Shown: piece by piece, positions 4,860 through 5,306 of the stretch
Layout: each line of letters begins with the position of its first letter
Position numbering within the stretch: position 1 is the first letter of the stretch
Assembly: GCA_044343155.1 (NCBI GenBank)
Contig: JAVZSS010000034.1
Span: 1-5,306 of the forward strand
DNA length: 5,306 nucleotides
Source: SpSt-28 sp044343155
GTDB taxonomy: Archaea > Aenigmatarchaeota > Aenigmatarchaeia > CG10238-14 > SpSt-28
Reading direction: 5' to 3'
Notes under the pieces: model-generated
Told to the model about the DNA's origin: nothing
What the model saw: only the letters and a program-made list of their open reading frames with translations
The model's database searches: none
Translations under genes and position numbers: made by a program

Positions 4860-5306
4860 ATGAAAGTAAAAATCTGCGGAATTAAAACCGCTGAAGAATT
4901 AAAATCTGTTATTCTCTCTGGAGCAGATGCAGTCGGATTTATATCCGGAATTACACATAAATCAGAAGACGCTATCCAACCAGAAGAAGTAAGAAACCTC
5001 TCTAAACTTGTCCCACCCTTTATTACCCCTGTTCTCGTAACCCATCTTACTTCGTTAGGCGAACTCTTTCAAATCATTATAACCGCACAAGTATTTACAA
5101 TACAACTACAAGGAGATATTTCACCTGAAAATATCAGACTCCTTAAACAAGCTCTGCCCTATGCCAAATTTATAAAAGCTATACACGTGGTCGATAGGTC
5201 CGCAATAGAAAAAGCAAAAGAATACGAAAACATCGTGGATGCAATATTACTTGACAGCAAAACTTCTGACCGTTTAGGCGGAACAGGACTAACTCATGAC
5301 TGGAAT
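4860..5306 (+). CDS. trpF: Phosphoribosylanthranilate isomerase TrpF (3' partial)
   Basis: ATG at 4860 follows AGGAGGTG (4850-4857). 149 codons are present of the roughly 200-210 usual, and the gene runs off the window. TrpF is a cytoplasmic (beta/alpha)8-barrel enzyme that isomerises N-(5'-phosphoribosyl)anthranilate in tryptophan synthesis. Visible marks are the opening KICGIK with the catalytic Cys (C6), GADAVGFI (21-28), TPVLVTHLT (56-64), the catalytic Asp in LLDS (D132) and the phosphate-binding GGTG (140-143). Two spots differ from textbook TrpF: QLQGD (82-86) where QLHG is common, and SGITHKSEDAI (29-39) where a SPR-type phosphate loop is usual. It looks like a divergent branch of the family. 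No other trp gene is in the window. The A-rich 100 bases upstream (4757-4849) show no confident promoter. Confidence 0.85.
   Translation, partial: MKVKICGIKTAEELKSVILSGADAVGFISGITHKSEDAIQPEEVRNLSKLVPPFITPVLVTHLTSLGELFQIIITAQVFTIQLQGDISPENIRLLKQALPYAKFIKAIHVVDRSAIEKAKEYENIVDAILLDSKTSDRLGGTGLTHDWN

Noticed and set aside
1..5306. CRISPR array, tRNA or rRNA genes
   Set aside because: No regularly spaced identical repeats with unique spacers, no cloverleaf-like tRNA signature and no rRNA segments were seen on reading both strands.

Overview
The window is AT-rich DNA with strong Shine-Dalgarno sites (GGAGGAGGT, AGGAGGTG). This points to a low-GC bacterium; nothing in the sequence fixes the taxon. 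The centre is a two-gene restriction-modification (R-M) cassette. It sits in a patchwork of gene fragments, with a housekeeping-type gene (a trpF homologue) running off the right edge.

Left edge (1-276): the C-terminal 58 residues of a ribbon-helix-helix (RHH, CopG/Arc-like) protein end at 179. They lie in frame 3, not in the TTG-initiated frame 1 that is also open there. A plausible sigma70-like promoter (about 201-229) and a very strong ribosome binding site follow.

R-M cassette (277-4202): three reading frames lie almost end to end. First is a 53-codon frame that looks like the severed N-terminus of a large, different (type III-like) DNA methyltransferase. One base after its stop comes an 800-residue protein that joins an N-terminal PD-(D/E)XK nuclease-like domain (HsdR N-terminal type) to an N6-adenine methyltransferase. 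Four bases later comes a 451-residue HsdS-type specificity subunit with two target-recognition halves. No HsdR motor/helicase gene lies in the window. The pair therefore resembles the BcgI-like layout (cleavage and methylation in one chain, DNA recognition in a partner). This is inferred from domain order, not shown by activity.

Right junk region (4203-4859): no intact gene. It holds a weak open stretch of unknown nature, a 21-bp near-perfect inverted repeat pair (20 of 21 match) 94 bp apart, four CGGGAT-like units at exactly 10-bp spacing, and a 9-bp-stem hairpin. Next comes the C-terminal piece of a PAAR-domain protein on the minus strand. It abuts head to head, at about 4667, the C-terminal piece of a second RHH protein on the plus strand. 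That second RHH piece is homologous to the one at the left edge, so RHH-gene fragments bracket the cassette.

Right edge (4860-5306): the first 149 codons of a divergent phosphoribosylanthranilate isomerase (TrpF) with both expected catalytic residues.

Overall reading: a compact mobile-type R-M operon in a rearrangement-prone, eroded neighbourhood. The most unusual points are the retained methyltransferase stub translated ahead of the R-M gene, the RHH bracket, the PAAR/RHH deletion-like joint and the structured non-coding element at 4415-4550.
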